Under the pieces are notes generated by a model, which saw only the letters and a list, made by a program, of their open reading frames with translations, did no database searches and was not told where the DNA came from. 64,000 nucleotides of DNA, taken from Alicycliphilus denitrificans K601. GTDB lineage: Bacteria > Pseudomonadota > Gammaproteobacteria > Burkholderiales > Burkholderiaceae_C. Location: contig NC_015422.1 of NCBI RefSeq assembly GCF_000204645.1, positions 4,496,501 through 4,560,500 on the forward strand. The letters run 5' to 3'. Shown here piece by piece: positions 1 to 8,381 of this stretch. Position numbers and translations under genes: made by a program. The first letter of the stretch is position 1. Every line of letters starts with the position of its first letter.

Positions 1-196
1 CCCGGGCCACGATTTCATGGCCGGGCACCACGGGCAGCACCAGGTCGGGCAGCTCGCCATCGAGCAGGTGCAGGTCGGTGCGGCACACCCCGCAGGCCTC
101 GACGGCCAGCAGCAGCTGGCCGTCCCGGGGCACGGGCTGCGGCAGCTCGGTCAGCCGCAGCGGACGGCCGGGCTGCTCAAGGACCATGGCACGCAT
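1..196 (-). CDS. Zinc-dependent alcohol dehydrogenase, N-terminal part (runs off the window)
   Basis: The minus strand encodes the first 65 residues of a medium-chain zinc alcohol dehydrogenase. Visible are the catalytic-zinc cysteine in GVCRTDLH and the following GHE motif of the GroES-like domain. Family members oxidise alcohols with NAD(P)+ using one catalytic and one structural zinc. The structural-zinc cysteines and the Rossmann domain lie outside the window. The start could be the ATG at 196 or the one three codons later. It is divergent from the Bug receptor gene, with about 210 bases of non-coding sequence between them. Confidence 0.85.
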   Translation of the reverse strand, partial: MRAMVLEQPGRPLRLTELPQPVPRDGQLLLAVEACGVCRTDLHLLDGELPDLVLPVVPGHEIVAR

Positions 197-410
197 ACAC
201 ACCCCCTGTCTGGCTCCGCCGGGTGGCGGTCAGGCTTGCATCTTCTGCGTTTGCCCCGTGCGGATCAAGCCCGCGGACCCTGCGCAACCCGCGCGCCGCC
301 CATATGCATATAGCACGGGCGCATGTGAATTTCCCCACAATGGCGGCGGCTGCGCCACTCATACATGATTCGGCGCAACATCGCACTGATCCATCACAAG
401 GAAAGACGCC

Positions 411-1400
411 ATGCACCCTCTTCTCCGGCGCGCCGCCACCGCTGCGGCCATGCTGCTGACCACCGCCTCGGCACTCGCCCAGGCCACCGACTGGCCCAGG
501 CAGCCCATCACCCTGATCATGGGCTTTCCGGCCGGCTCGGGCGTGGACGTGGTGGCGCGCGCGGTGCAAGAGCCCCTGAGCCAGAAGCTCGGCCAGCCCG
601 TGATCATCGACTACAAGTCCGGCGCGGCCGGCAACATCGCCAGCGAGTACGTGGCCCATGCCAGGCCCGATGGCTACACGCTCGCCTTCGGCACGGCGGC
701 CACACACGGCAGCAACGCGGCCCTGTACAAGAACCTGCCCTTCGACGTGGAGGCCGACTTCGTGCCCGTGGGCCCGCTGATCGACGTCTCCAACGTGCTC
801 ACCATCAACCCGAACGTGATCGACGCGAAGAACCTCAAGGAGTTCGTCGAGATCGTCAAGGCCAACCCCGGCAAGTACAACTACGCCTCCACCGGCAACG
901 GCACGGGCACGCACATGGCGTTCGCCGAGTTCAATGCGCGCCTGGGCCTGAACATGGTCCACGTGCCCTACAAGGGCGGCCCCGAGGCCATCACCTCGGT
1001 GCTGCGCGGCGAGACCTGCTGCATCATGAACCAGGTGCAGACCGTGCTGCCGCACTACAAGGCTGGCCGCGTGCGCCTGCTGGGCGTGACCACGGCCAAG
1101 CCCGTGGCAGCCGTGCAGGAGGTGCCCACCATCGCGTCCAGCGGCCTGCCCGGCACCCAGGGCTTCGACAGCTCGATCTGGTTCGGCATCTTCGCGCCCA
1201 AGGGCACGGACGCCGCCGTGGTGCACAAGCTGAGCACCGCGCTGCGCCAGGTGCTGGAGCAGCCCGAGCTGCGCCAACGCTTCGAGTCGCAGGGCAACGC
1301 GGTGCGCATAGAGACGCCCGAGCAGTTCCGCCAGACTGTACGCAAGGACCGCGCCAAGTGGGCGCAGGTGGTCAAGGACGCGAAAATCAGCATCAACTGA
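411..1400 (+). CDS. Bug/TctC-family tripartite tricarboxylate-type solute-binding protein
   Basis: This 329-residue protein has a classic Sec signal peptide (RR, hydrophobic core, cleavage after ALAQA near residue 24). The mature part begins with the Bug-family strand WPRQPITLIMGFPAGSG. Later it has the PGKYNYASTGNGTG and VPYKGG signatures that line the ligand pocket. Bug proteins bind small carboxylates in the periplasm, usually for TctAB transporters encoded elsewhere; none is nearby. An AGGAAAG ribosome-binding site lies about 7 bases before the ATG. The gene is followed 22 bases later by a flavin monooxygenase and probably co-transcribed with it. Its substrate cannot be told from sequence. 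Confidence 0.92.
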   Translation: MHPLLRRAATAAAMLLTTASALAQATDWPRQPITLIMGFPAGSGVDVVARAVQEPLSQKLGQPVIIDYKSGAAGNIASEYVAHARPDGYTLAFGTAATHGSNAALYKNLPFDVEADFVPVGPLIDVSNVLTINPNVIDAKNLKEFVEIVKANPGKYNYASTGNGTGTHMAFAEFNARLGLNMVHVPYKGGPEAITSVLRGETCCIMNQVQTVLPHYKAGRVRLLGVTTAKPVAAVQEVPTIASSGLPGTQGFDSSIWFGIFAPKGTDAAVVHKLSTALRQVLEQPELRQRFESQGNAVRIETPEQFRQTVRKDRAKWAQVVKDAKISIN

Positions 1401-1422
1401 CCACCCCGCACCCGCACCTTCC

Positions 1423-2889
1423 ATGTCTGTTTCGCCCCCCATGGGAATGGCCGGCCTGGCCGCCCTCGAAGAACGCCTCGCGCACGACCTGCTGACCCTC
1501 AACTGGCGCGCCCGCCCCTGGCTGCCCACCCGCAGCCACGGCGGGCAGGCCGTCATCGACGTGCTCGTCATCGGCGCCGGCCAGGCGGGCCTGGCGGCCA
1601 GCATGGCGCTGGCGCAGCAGGGCGTGGCCGCCGTGCTGCTGGACCGAGCCCCCGCCGACTACGAGGGCCCCTGGGCCACCACGGCGCGCATGGAGACCCT
1701 GCGCTCGCCCAAGGAGCTCACCGGCCCCGCGCTGGGCGTGCCGTCGCTCACCTTCCGCGCCTGGTTCGAGGCCCAGTGGGGCCGCGATGCCTGGGACGCG
1801 CTCGACAAAATCCCGCGCCTGCAGTGGATGGATTACCTGCGCTGGTACCGCCGCGTGACCGGGGCCGACGTGCGCAACGGGCATGCCGCCACGGCCGTGC
1901 GCCCGCGCGCCGACGGCCTGGTGGAAGTGGACGTGCAGGCCCCCGCGGGCCACGCCACCTGGCTGGCGCGCCGCGTGGTGCTGGCCACGGGCCGCGACGG
2001 CCTGGGCGGGCCGCAGATACCGCCCTTCATGCAGGACGTGGAGCGCGGCCTGTGGGCGCATTCCTCCGACGTGCTGGACTACGCCACGCTGGCGGGCAAG
2101 CGCGTGGGCGTGATCGGCATGGGGTCGTCCGCCATGGACAGCGCCAGCACGGCGCTCGAATGCGGCGCGGCCAGCGTGGACCTGATCGCGCGGCGCGCCG
2201 CCATGCCCATGGTGAACAAGTCCAAGGGCTCGGGCGTGCCCGGCCTCACGCAGGGGCACTACGACCTGCCCGATGCGTGGAAATGGCGCATACGCCACTA
2301 CATCAACGCGCAGCAGGTGCCGCCGCCGCACGGCAGCACGCTGCGCGTGTCGCGCCACGCGAATGCGTTCTTCCACTTCGGCTGCGCGGTGCACGCCGTC
2401 ACGCAGGCGGGGCGGGAGCTGCGCGTGGCCACGGCCCGGGGCACGTTCGCGTTCAACTTCCTGATCCTCGCCACGGGCTTCGCCATCGACTGGGCGCAAA
2501 AGCCCGAGTTCGCGCCCTTCGCGCGGCACGTGCGCACCTGGGGCGAGCGCTACCGGCCCCCGCCGGGCGAGGAGGACCGCGAGCTGTTCGACTCGCCCGA
2601 CCTCGGCCCCGTGTTCGAGTTCCAGGAGAAGGCGCCCGGCACCTGCCCGGGGCTGGACCGCATCCACTGCTTCTGCTACCCGGCGGCGCTGTCGCACGGC
2701 ACCGTCTCGGGCGACATCCCCGCCATCAGCGACGGCGCGCGGCGCCTGGCCAGCGGCATCGCCGGCCTGCTGTACCGCGAGGACGTGGAGCACCACCACG
2801 CCGTGCTGCAGGCCTATGCAGAACCCGAACTGCTGGGCGACGAATGGACGCCCGCCGATACATCCCAACGCGTACTGCCATCGCCATGA
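1423..2889 (+). CDS. FAD/NAD(P)-dependent monooxygenase-like oxidoreductase
   Basis: This 488-residue flavoprotein carries a first dinucleotide fold, VLVIGAGQAGLAASMAL (about residue 47), for FAD. A second, GVIGMGSSAMDSA (about residue 228), is for NAD(P)H. The late FLILATGFAID motif is typical of flavin-containing or Baeyer-Villiger-like monooxygenases. About 45 residues precede the first Rossmann strand, so the true start could be slightly downstream of the ATG chosen. Its stop overlaps the start of the CMD-domain gene (ATGA), indicating translational coupling. Known relatives hydroxylate or oxygenate small organic substrates using NADPH and O2; the substrate here is unknown. It belongs to the core chromosome, not the island. 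Confidence 0.85.
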   Translation: MSVSPPMGMAGLAALEERLAHDLLTLNWRARPWLPTRSHGGQAVIDVLVIGAGQAGLAASMALAQQGVAAVLLDRAPADYEGPWATTARMETLRSPKELTGPALGVPSLTFRAWFEAQWGRDAWDALDKIPRLQWMDYLRWYRRVTGADVRNGHAATAVRPRADGLVEVDVQAPAGHATWLARRVVLATGRDGLGGPQIPPFMQDVERGLWAHSSDVLDYATLAGKRVGVIGMGSSAMDSASTALECGAASVDLIARRAAMPMVNKSKGSGVPGLTQGHYDLPDAWKWRIRHYINAQQVPPPHGSTLRVSRHANAFFHFGCAVHAVTQAGRELRVATARGTFAFNFLILATGFAIDWAQKPEFAPFARHVRTWGERYRPPPGEEDRELFDSPDLGPVFEFQEKAPGTCPGLDRIHCFCYPAALSHGTVSGDIPAISDGARRLASGIAGLLYREDVEHHHAVLQAYAEPELLGDEWTPADTSQRVLPSP

Positions 2890-3992
2890 CCGACACCATC
2901 GACCAGCTCACCCACCTGGACAATGCCCCCCACGCGCTGGCCGCGCGCCAGCAGCGCGCCAAGGCCATCGCAGCCACCCAGGCCTGCGAAGACCTGCTGC
3001 TGGCCCCCGCCCTGCCCGGCGGCCTGCCGCTGCCAGAGCGCCTGGCCGTGGCGCAGGCCGTGGCCGCCGCCAGCGGCGTGGCGGCGCTGGCCGCGCACTA
3101 CGGCGCGCAGCTGGCCCGCCTGCCAGCGCCCGTGCAGGACGCGCGCTGGCAGGTCATCACCCGCTTCGCGCACCTGCTGGCCACCGAGCCCGCCGCAGCC
3201 GACCGCGCGGCCCTGCTGGCGCTGCCCGGCGCGGGCCTGCCCACGTCGGACGTGGTGTTGCTCGCGCAGCTCATCGGCTTCGTGGCCTACCAGGCGCGCC
3301 TGGTCGCGGGCGTGGCGGCCCTGGCCGCACTGGGCCCGGCAACGGAGGGCGCGGCGCCCGCGCAAGGCGAGCCCGACGCACCCTTCGTCCACCCCGCCAA
3401 CCTGCCCCCACCCGGCGAGCCGCTGCGCCTCAATGGCTACACCAGCGAGACGCTGGACTGGAAGGCCTGGCTGCCCGTGGTGGACCCGGCCTCGGCCAGC
3501 GCCGAGCAGAACGCCGTGCTGGACGCGAGCCACCCCAAGGCGCGCACGTCCGATTTCTACCTGGTGCTGGCCCACCAGCCGCGCGTGCTGGCCGAACGCT
3601 CGCAGGCATTCAACGCCATCATGTACGCCCCCGGCGGCCTGCCGCGCGCCGAGCGCGAGCTGGCTACCACCGTGGTCTCGCGCATCAACGGCTGCGTGTA
3701 CTGCGCCTCGGTGCACGCGCAGCGCTTCGAGCAGCTGGCCAAGCGCAACGACGTGATCGCGCAGGTCTTCACCGACCCCGACAGCGCCGGCACCAGCGCG
3801 CGCGAGCGCGCCATCGTGCAGGCCAGCGCCGCCCTCACGCGCGCGCCCGGCGGGTTCGGGCCGCAGCACTTGACGCCGCTGCGCGCCGCGGGCCTCGGCG
3901 ACCTGGAGTTGCTGGACACGGTGCACGCCATCGCACTGTTCGCCTGGGCCAACCGCCTCATGCTCAACCTGGGCGAGGCAGTACATCCTTGA
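2886..3992 (+). CDS. CMD / alkylhydroperoxidase (AhpD-like) domain protein, two-domain form
   Basis: The 368-residue protein joins two AhpD-fold halves. The N-terminal half (about residues 1-150) is helical and lacks a Cys pair. The C-terminal half (about 190-360) carries ERELATTVVSRINGCVYCAS followed by VHAQR. That is the CxxC(x)xxH peroxidase-type centre of AhpD/CMD proteins. It looks like a fusion of two gene products that in some bacteria are separate neighbours (Avi_7170- and Avi_7169-type families, from memory). The start is fixed by the ATGA overlap with the preceding monooxygenase. Such proteins often accompany flavin oxidoreductases, possibly to remove peroxide by-products; that role is inference. 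Confidence 0.85.
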   Translation: MTDTIDQLTHLDNAPHALAARQQRAKAIAATQACEDLLLAPALPGGLPLPERLAVAQAVAAASGVAALAAHYGAQLARLPAPVQDARWQVITRFAHLLATEPAAADRAALLALPGAGLPTSDVVLLAQLIGFVAYQARLVAGVAALAALGPATEGAAPAQGEPDAPFVHPANLPPPGEPLRLNGYTSETLDWKAWLPVVDPASASAEQNAVLDASHPKARTSDFYLVLAHQPRVLAERSQAFNAIMYAPGGLPRAERELATTVVSRINGCVYCASVHAQRFEQLAKRNDVIAQVFTDPDSAGTSARERAIVQASAALTRAPGGFGPQHLTPLRAAGLGDLELLDTVHAIALFAWANRLMLNLGEAVHP

Positions 3993-4000
3993 ATGCACCC

Positions 4001-4048
4001 GTTTTGATAGCTATCAGCGCTTGATACACGGGCGCTGAAGGCCAAAAA
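4001..4048. repeat. Comamonadaceae-type intergenic repeat
   Basis: The short interval between two convergent genes contains TTTGATAGCTATCAGCGC followed by a GCGCTGA-type partner and an A-rich tail. This resembles the dispersed TTGATAGC...GCGCT intergenic element I remember from Acidovorax and relatives. It could form a hairpin and act as a two-way terminator between the CMD gene and the FIST gene. Recognised from memory, not by search. Confidence 0.5.
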
Positions 4049-4051
4049 CGC

Positions 4052-5302
4052 TCAATTTTCCGAGCCAGGACCTGCGAACACGGTCAGCACGCCGGTGTAT
4101 CCATACAGCCGGTGCGACGCGATCTCGCCAAAGGCGAAGAAGCCCGTGAGCGGCACGTCGCCCAGCGCCCGGCGCACGATCTGCAGCTCCGCGCTGGGGC
4201 CGCCGAAGTGCGGCCCACCGCGGCCCGAGCAGCTCACGTAGAGGGCCCCGCAGAGGCGGCGCGCGGGCATCTGCTCGCCCCTTGGCGCGGCGCTCCCTGC
4301 GGGAACCGCCTGCGGGGCCTGCAGCTCAGGCGCGAGTTCCTCGCGGATCTCGGCGCAGATGCGCACCAGGTCGGCCCGCGCCGCGGCCGCATGGCGCTGG
4401 CAGAACACCAGCCGCATGCCCGCCTCCACCCGGTCGGCCAGCGCCACGCCGCCGCGCGCGCCATCCAGCCCCACGATGTGCCGCACGCGCGCGTCGGCGC
4501 CGATGTGGCCCCTGTGCCGCAGCGGCGGCCCATCCGCATCCGACAGGCCCGCCAGCGTGGCCCGCACGGCGCGCAATGCGGGCTGCGGGTCGCCCGCCAG
4601 GGTCACGCCCAAGGCGCCGAGCAGCACGTCGAGCGCGGACCGGCCGTCGAGCCGCAGCACCACGTTGTCCCGCGCCTCGGTGATGACGGCCTGCGGGCCG
4701 ATGGGCTGGCAGCCCTGCGTGACGCGCGACACCAAGTCCACCTGCGGCCCGAAGGCCACGCCCGACAGGCCGCCCGAAAGCACGCCACCCCTGGTCCCGT
4801 CGCTCCCGGCATGCTGCGCAAACTGCACGCTGCGCCCACGGCTGGCGGCCACGCCGCCAAACAGGCAGCCGCTGGCCGTGCGCTCCGCCATCTCGGCCAG
4901 CAGTTCGGCCAGATCGGGCGTTTGGCCGTCGGCATGCACCAGCGCCTTGTGCGCGGCGCCGCGCTGCAGCGGCGCCACGCCGGAAAACACCTGGTACTGC
5001 GCGCTCGGCACGTCGCACAGCATGAGCGAGAGCGCGGGCTCGTCGAAATACTCCACGTTGTTGCCCGCCACACCCACGCCGACGGTCCCGCTCCAGTCGG
5101 TGACCGAGGGCAGCGCCTCGGCCAGATGGCGCAGGAGCGCGGCGGCATCGTCCGCATAGTGGTCCGTGATGTAGAGCAGGCCCAGCGTGGGCGCCCGGGC
5201 ATAGCCCGGCAAGGCCATCTGGGCCTTGAGCTGCGCCAGCACCAGGGCAGCCGCCATGCGCCATTGCGGGTGGGTGGCATGGGCATTGGGAAAGAGCTTC
5301 AT
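4052..5302 (-). CDS. FIST-domain sensory protein
   Basis: The 416-residue protein fits the FIST_N plus FIST_C architecture. The N-terminal half has LGLLYITDHYADDAAALLRH, GVGVAGN and the glycine-rich GCLFGGVAAS. The C-terminal half includes VSCSGRG and GFFAFGEIA, typical FIST_C endings. FIST domains are thought to bind small ligands such as amino acids in signalling proteins. This one is stand-alone, with no kinase or methyl-accepting domain attached. It lies 24 bases downstream of phaM on the same strand. The length is normal for the family. Confidence 0.88.
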   Translation of the reverse strand: MKLFPNAHATHPQWRMAAALVLAQLKAQMALPGYARAPTLGLLYITDHYADDAAALLRHLAEALPSVTDWSGTVGVGVAGNNVEYFDEPALSLMLCDVPSAQYQVFSGVAPLQRGAAHKALVHADGQTPDLAELLAEMAERTASGCLFGGVAASRGRSVQFAQHAGSDGTRGGVLSGGLSGVAFGPQVDLVSRVTQGCQPIGPQAVITEARDNVVLRLDGRSALDVLLGALGVTLAGDPQPALRAVRATLAGLSDADGPPLRHRGHIGADARVRHIVGLDGARGGVALADRVEAGMRLVFCQRHAAAARADLVRICAEIREELAPELQAPQAVPAGSAAPRGEQMPARRLCGALYVSCSGRGGPHFGGPSAELQIVRRALGDVPLTGFFAFGEIASHRLYGYTGVLTVFAGPGSEN

Positions 5303-5326
5303 GGCTCGCCCCCGGCGTACGGCACG

Positions 5327-6109
5327 CTAGCGCGGCGCAGCGGGCTTCTTGGCCGCGGCCGCCGTCTTGCGCGCGGCCGGGCGCGGCCTTGCAGCCGGCT
5401 TGGCCTGCGCGCCGGGCTCCGCCGCGGCCTTGGGCCTGGCCGCGGCGGCTGCCCCGTGCATGCCCTGGGCCGCCATCTGCGCGGCCATGTCCGTGGCCGC
5501 CTTGAACGCGCCGCTGGCCATGTCGCGCGTGCTCTCGAACGCCGCACGGTGGGCGCCGGCATCTTTCAAGGCATTGGCGGCAAGCTGCTGGAACTGGTTG
5601 GTGAGGGCGCCCCACCACTGCACGGGGTCCACCATGCCCGGCGCCGCAGGCCCTGCCGGTGCGGACTCCGGCTGGGCCGGCGCTTCGGCCCGGCGCGGCT
5701 CCTCCTGCGCGGGTGCTTCGGGCTGCGGCGCCGGCTCCGGCGCGGGAGCCGGTGCAGGCGCCGCCGCGGCTTGCCGCGTGGCGCTGCCGCCATCGCCGGC
5801 GGCATGCGCGGCGCCAAACGCGCCGACCATGTCACCCATGGCCACGTTCATGCCCTGCAGCGTGGCCAGCGTCATCTTCTGCACCTCCAGCGCCTGCACC
5901 GTGGCGGTGAGCGCGCGCGCGTTCTGCTCCAGCCAGAACTGCACGGTCTTGAGCTCCTGGATACGCCTGTCGATCTCCTCGACACTCATCGTGGGCGCCA
6001 CCCAGCCCGACAACGCGGGCATGCCCGCAGCGGCGCCCTTGGCCAGGTTCTGCAGGAAGTCGAAGCCCGGGACGAAGCGCCCGAAGCCAAAGGGAGTTGT
6101 GTCGCTCAT
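5327..6109 (-). CDS. phaM: PhaM-type polyhydroxyalkanoate granule regulatory protein
   Basis: The 260-residue protein opens with FGFGRFVPGFDFLQNLAKG, then a conserved helical PhaM block to about residue 95 (VEEIDRRIQELKTVQFWLEQ, MNVAMGDM). A Pro/Ala-rich linker follows. The C-terminus is a lysine/alanine/proline tail (ARKTAAAAKKPAAPR) resembling histone H1. In Ralstonia PhaM activates PHA synthase and ties granules to the nucleoid through such a basic tail. The same roles are inferred here. It is divergent from an HU-like gene with a similar tail, with 227 bases between them. Confidence 0.88.
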   Translation of the reverse strand: MSDTTPFGFGRFVPGFDFLQNLAKGAAAGMPALSGWVAPTMSVEEIDRRIQELKTVQFWLEQNARALTATVQALEVQKMTLATLQGMNVAMGDMVGAFGAAHAAGDGGSATRQAAAAPAPAPAPEPAPQPEAPAQEEPRRAEAPAQPESAPAGPAAPGMVDPVQWWGALTNQFQQLAANALKDAGAHRAAFESTRDMASGAFKAATDMAAQMAAQGMHGAAAAARPKAAAEPGAQAKPAARPRPAARKTAAAAKKPAAPR

Positions 6110-6336
6110 GGGTACTCCTATGCAATCACGCAGGGTATGGTGTGCGACAGCTTACCGCCAATGCGCCGCTCCCGGCACGTGGCGGACAGCGCCGCAGGCC
6201 GCCTGCATGCGTGGTTTTCTCGTGCAAACCCGCGTGAATACGGCACCTCTGCAGGCATACAGCGCCTAGAATTCCATGGCCTGCCTCCGTGCCCGGCATG
6301 GCATGCACTTCAACACTTCCCATAATTTCCAACACC

Positions 6337-6768
6337 ATGGCAACTGCAAAGAAAACCGCCGCGCCGGCGAAGAAGACCACCGCCGCCAAGAAGGCCGCGG
6401 CACCTGCCAAGACGGCAGTCGTGAAGAAGGCCGCGGCGCCCGCCGCCGCACTCAAGCCCGTGAAGGACGCCTTCACGAAGACCACGCTGGTCGCCCACCT
6501 GGCCACGCAGGCTGGCGTCGAGCCCAAGGCCGCCAAGGCCGTGCTCGCGGCACTGGAAACGGCCATCCTGGGCTCCGTGCACAAGAAGGGCTCCGGCGAA
6601 TTCACGCTGCCCGGCCTGCTGAAGATCGGCCTGCAGCAAGTGCCGGCCAAGAAGAAGCGCTTCGGCAAGGATCCGTTCACGGGCGAGGAGCGCTGGTTCC
6701 CGGCCAAGCCTGCATCGGTCAAGATCAAGACCCGCGCCCTCAAGAAGCTCAAGGACGCGACGCTCTGA
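6337..6768 (+). CDS. HU-family DNA-binding protein with histone-H1-like N-terminal tail
   Basis: The 143-residue protein begins with about 45 residues of Ala/Lys/Pro repeats (ATAKKTAAPAKKTTAAKK). An HU/IHF fold follows: FTKTTLVAHLATQAGV, the GSGEFTLPGLLKI beta arm, and RWFPAKPASVKIKTR. HU proteins bend DNA and shape the nucleoid; the tail should add non-specific DNA affinity. I chose the ATG at 6337 because it starts the basic tail. An in-frame ATG 48 bases upstream adds a sequence unlike the family. A terminator hairpin follows closely. Confidence 0.9.
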   Translation: MATAKKTAAPAKKTTAAKKAAAPAKTAVVKKAAAPAAALKPVKDAFTKTTLVAHLATQAGVEPKAAKAVLAALETAILGSVHKKGSGEFTLPGLLKIGLQQVPAKKKRFGKDPFTGEERWFPAKPASVKIKTRALKKLKDATL

Positions 6769-6793
6769 CCTGCGCAGGCCCCGCCAAGAAGCA

Positions 6794-6818
6794 AGCAGCC
6801 CTCGGGCTGCTTTTTCTT
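6794..6818 (+). terminator. Rho-independent terminator after the HU-like gene
   Basis: The sequence AGCAGCCC-TC-GGGCTGCT is followed by TTTTCTTT on the plus strand, 25 bases after the HU-like stop codon. It is a strong hairpin with a T-tract and separates this gene from the convergent phosphatase gene. Confidence 0.9.
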
Positions 6819-6825
6819 TGGTTCG

Positions 6826-7578
6826 TCAGACCCTGTACGGCTGCAGATACAGATCGGCGAGCCGCCTGCGGGCCGCCTCGTCCACGCCCAGGCGCCGCTC
6901 CAGGTAGCGCTGCACGCCGCCATGATCACGGTCCACGGCCTGCAGCGCGGCCTGCAGGAAATCCTCCCGCACGCGCCAGATCACGTTCAGCACCTCCTCG
7001 GGCGCGCTGCTCTTGAGACTCTCCGGGCGGCGGTACAGGCCGTTGGTGAGCAGATAGTCCTGCATCACCACATCGCGATCGACGCCCAGCGCGAGCAATA
7101 TCAGCGCGGCGGCAAACCCCGTGCGGTCCTTGCCCGCGGTGCAATGGAACACCAGCGGCGTATCCTCGGCAAGCAGCTGCTCGAACAGCCCCGCGAACTG
7201 GGCCGCGTTGTCGGACACGAACGCGCGGTACGTGTCCTGCATCAGCTCCACGGCCTTTGGCTCCGTCATCCTCTGGCCCGTCTGCGCCATCTCCTTGGCG
7301 CGCTGCACCACCGTGGGCTCGATGGGCAGCGCGTAATAGCGCACGTCGGGCAAGGCATAGCTCAGCGCGGAGCTCTCCACCCGCCCACGGAAGTCCACGG
7401 CACGCGCCAGCCCCAGTTCGGCCAGCACATGCGCATCCTGGGGCGTCAGGCCAGCCAGGTGGTCGGAGCGAAAGATCCGGCGCCACCGCACGATGCGGCC
7501 ATCGCGCCCCGCATACCCGCCCAGATCGCGGAAATTGGAGGCGCCGGCAAGCGATAAGGAACGCGAAAAATCATCCAT
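6826..7578 (-). CDS. Tyrosine-protein phosphatase (dual tyrosine/serine type)
   Basis: The 250-residue protein contains the Cys-X5-Arg phosphatase loop VFHCTAGKDRTGFA (about residue 145). It also has the N-terminal NFRDLGGYAGRDGRIVRWRR motif typical of the IphP/MptpB-like Y_phosphatase family. It should hydrolyse phosphotyrosine or phosphoserine esters, or phosphoinositides in some members. There is no signal peptide, so it is cytosolic. In the ancestral chromosome it was probably the gene just beyond the tRNA-fMet terminator. Confidence 0.9.
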   Translation of the reverse strand: MDDFSRSLSLAGASNFRDLGGYAGRDGRIVRWRRIFRSDHLAGLTPQDAHVLAELGLARAVDFRGRVESSALSYALPDVRYYALPIEPTVVQRAKEMAQTGQRMTEPKAVELMQDTYRAFVSDNAAQFAGLFEQLLAEDTPLVFHCTAGKDRTGFAAALILLALGVDRDVVMQDYLLTNGLYRRPESLKSSAPEEVLNVIWRVREDFLQAALQAVDRDHGGVQRYLERRLGVDEAARRRLADLYLQPYRV

Positions 7579-7632
7579 GCCAAGGTAACCGTTATGGCGT
7601 CGGGCAACGGCCCGCCGGCAAATGCATGAAAA

Positions 7633-7661
7633 AAGGGGTTACGACCATGTCGTAACCCCTT
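7633..7661 (-). terminator. Ancestral terminator of tRNA-fMet (left side of the island)
   Basis: A 12-bp perfect stem (AAGGGGTTACGA / TCGTAACCCCTT) with a 5-base loop is followed on the minus strand by TTTT. It lies 9 bases beyond the CCA end of the truncated tRNA copy. This is the terminator expected for the original minus-strand tRNA gene, now separated from the intact tRNA by the island. Confidence 0.8.
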
Positions 7662-7668
7662 CTTCTTG

Positions 7669-7714
7669 TTGGTTGCGCGAGAAGGATTTGAACCTCCGAC
7701 CTTTGGGTTATGAG
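7669..7714 (-). repeat. Island attachment repeat: 3' half of tRNA-fMet (displaced copy)
   Basis: Forty-six bases are identical and in the same orientation to 58336-58381. On the minus strand they read from the anticodon CAT through the variable region and T arm to the CCA end. The upstream part of the tRNA is missing here: the match stops at 7715. This is what a tRNA-targeting integrase leaves as the far attachment site. It cannot encode a functional tRNA. Confidence 0.88.
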
Positions 7715-7719
7715 TCGAA

Positions 7720-8114
7720 ACAAAGCATTGCATACCTGCATTGGTCTTGGATGTGCTCATACGACTTAAAACAATGGTAACACCAATAAATCAATGACTT
7801 ATACCGTGACACCCTCCATCACTTGAACACGATCGAGATCATGCCTGTCACAGCAGCGCCCCCAAAAACCTTCCATCTCCTCCGAACACTTTTCGACCAT
7901 TGGGTTTGAATGGGGTTGGCGCACCATCCCAGGAGACTGGCAGCACGGCCCCCAAAAGCATGCCTTCGCCAGGGCAACCGCGTCACTGCGGCTATTTATT
8001 TGGCACGTCACTCGTGCCATTTTCATGACTCGCTGGCCTCACAGCCATCGCGGGTAAACCTGTCATCCAGGTTTCTTAACACCCTTCGCGGCGACGCGCT
8101 GCACGCCCTCGGCG
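7720..8114. other. Island edge without a recognisable gene
   Basis: This stretch just inside the left attachment repeat has only short open frames. They have no recognisable domain, no credible ribosome-binding site and no similarity I know. An integrase gene would be expected in such a place but is not there. Confidence 0.5.
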
Positions 8115-8381
8115 CTATGCCCCTCTGATGCGGTTCTGGTTGCTTCCCCAGCGGACTGGATAAACATCCGTGCGCCCGCGAAACAGGCGTCGGAACAGGG
8201 CTACCTTCTCGGCGGTGGACAGCCGGGAGGATTCTTGTTGTCGGGATGCAAGGGCAATTGGCTTTCGCTGCCGCCACTCGATTCCGTGGGCTTCGAGCAA
8301 TGCAATCAGGCGAGTGTTTTCTTGTTCGAGCTGCTCAAGCTTTTGAGCACAGCTTGCCAACGGATGAATACCTTCATTCAT
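8115..8381 (-). pseudogene. TOTE conflict-system primase/helicase gene, N-terminal fragment
   Basis: From the ATG at 8381 the frame gives a short coiled coil (KLEQLEQENTRLIALLEAHG). Then comes STAEKVALFRRLFRGRTDVY-PVRW, which I recognise as the opening of the TOTE-type archaeo-eukaryotic primase domain. The family motif stops after PVRW, near 8150, and unrelated sequence leads to a stop. Full-length proteins have roughly 800-1000 residues with primase, helicase and nuclease parts, so this is a remnant. Its start codon overlaps the hipA stop, so it once formed an operon with hipBA. TOTE systems are predicted anti-invader systems. Confidence 0.6.

Noticed and set aside
177..1604. Long minus-strand open frame of 475 codons opposite the Bug and monooxygenase genes
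   Set aside because: It is a high-GC shadow with no domain, low-complexity His/Ala/Gly/Arg composition, and lies opposite two convincing genes.
4112..6325. Plus-strand open frame of 737 codons across the FIST and PhaM genes
   Set aside because: Arg/Ala/Gly-rich shadow of two clear minus-strand genes; no start context and no motif.
7670..7714. A second tRNA-Met gene at the left junction
   Set aside because: Only the anticodon-to-CCA half is present; the D arm and 5' acceptor strand are missing, so it is an attachment repeat, not a gene.
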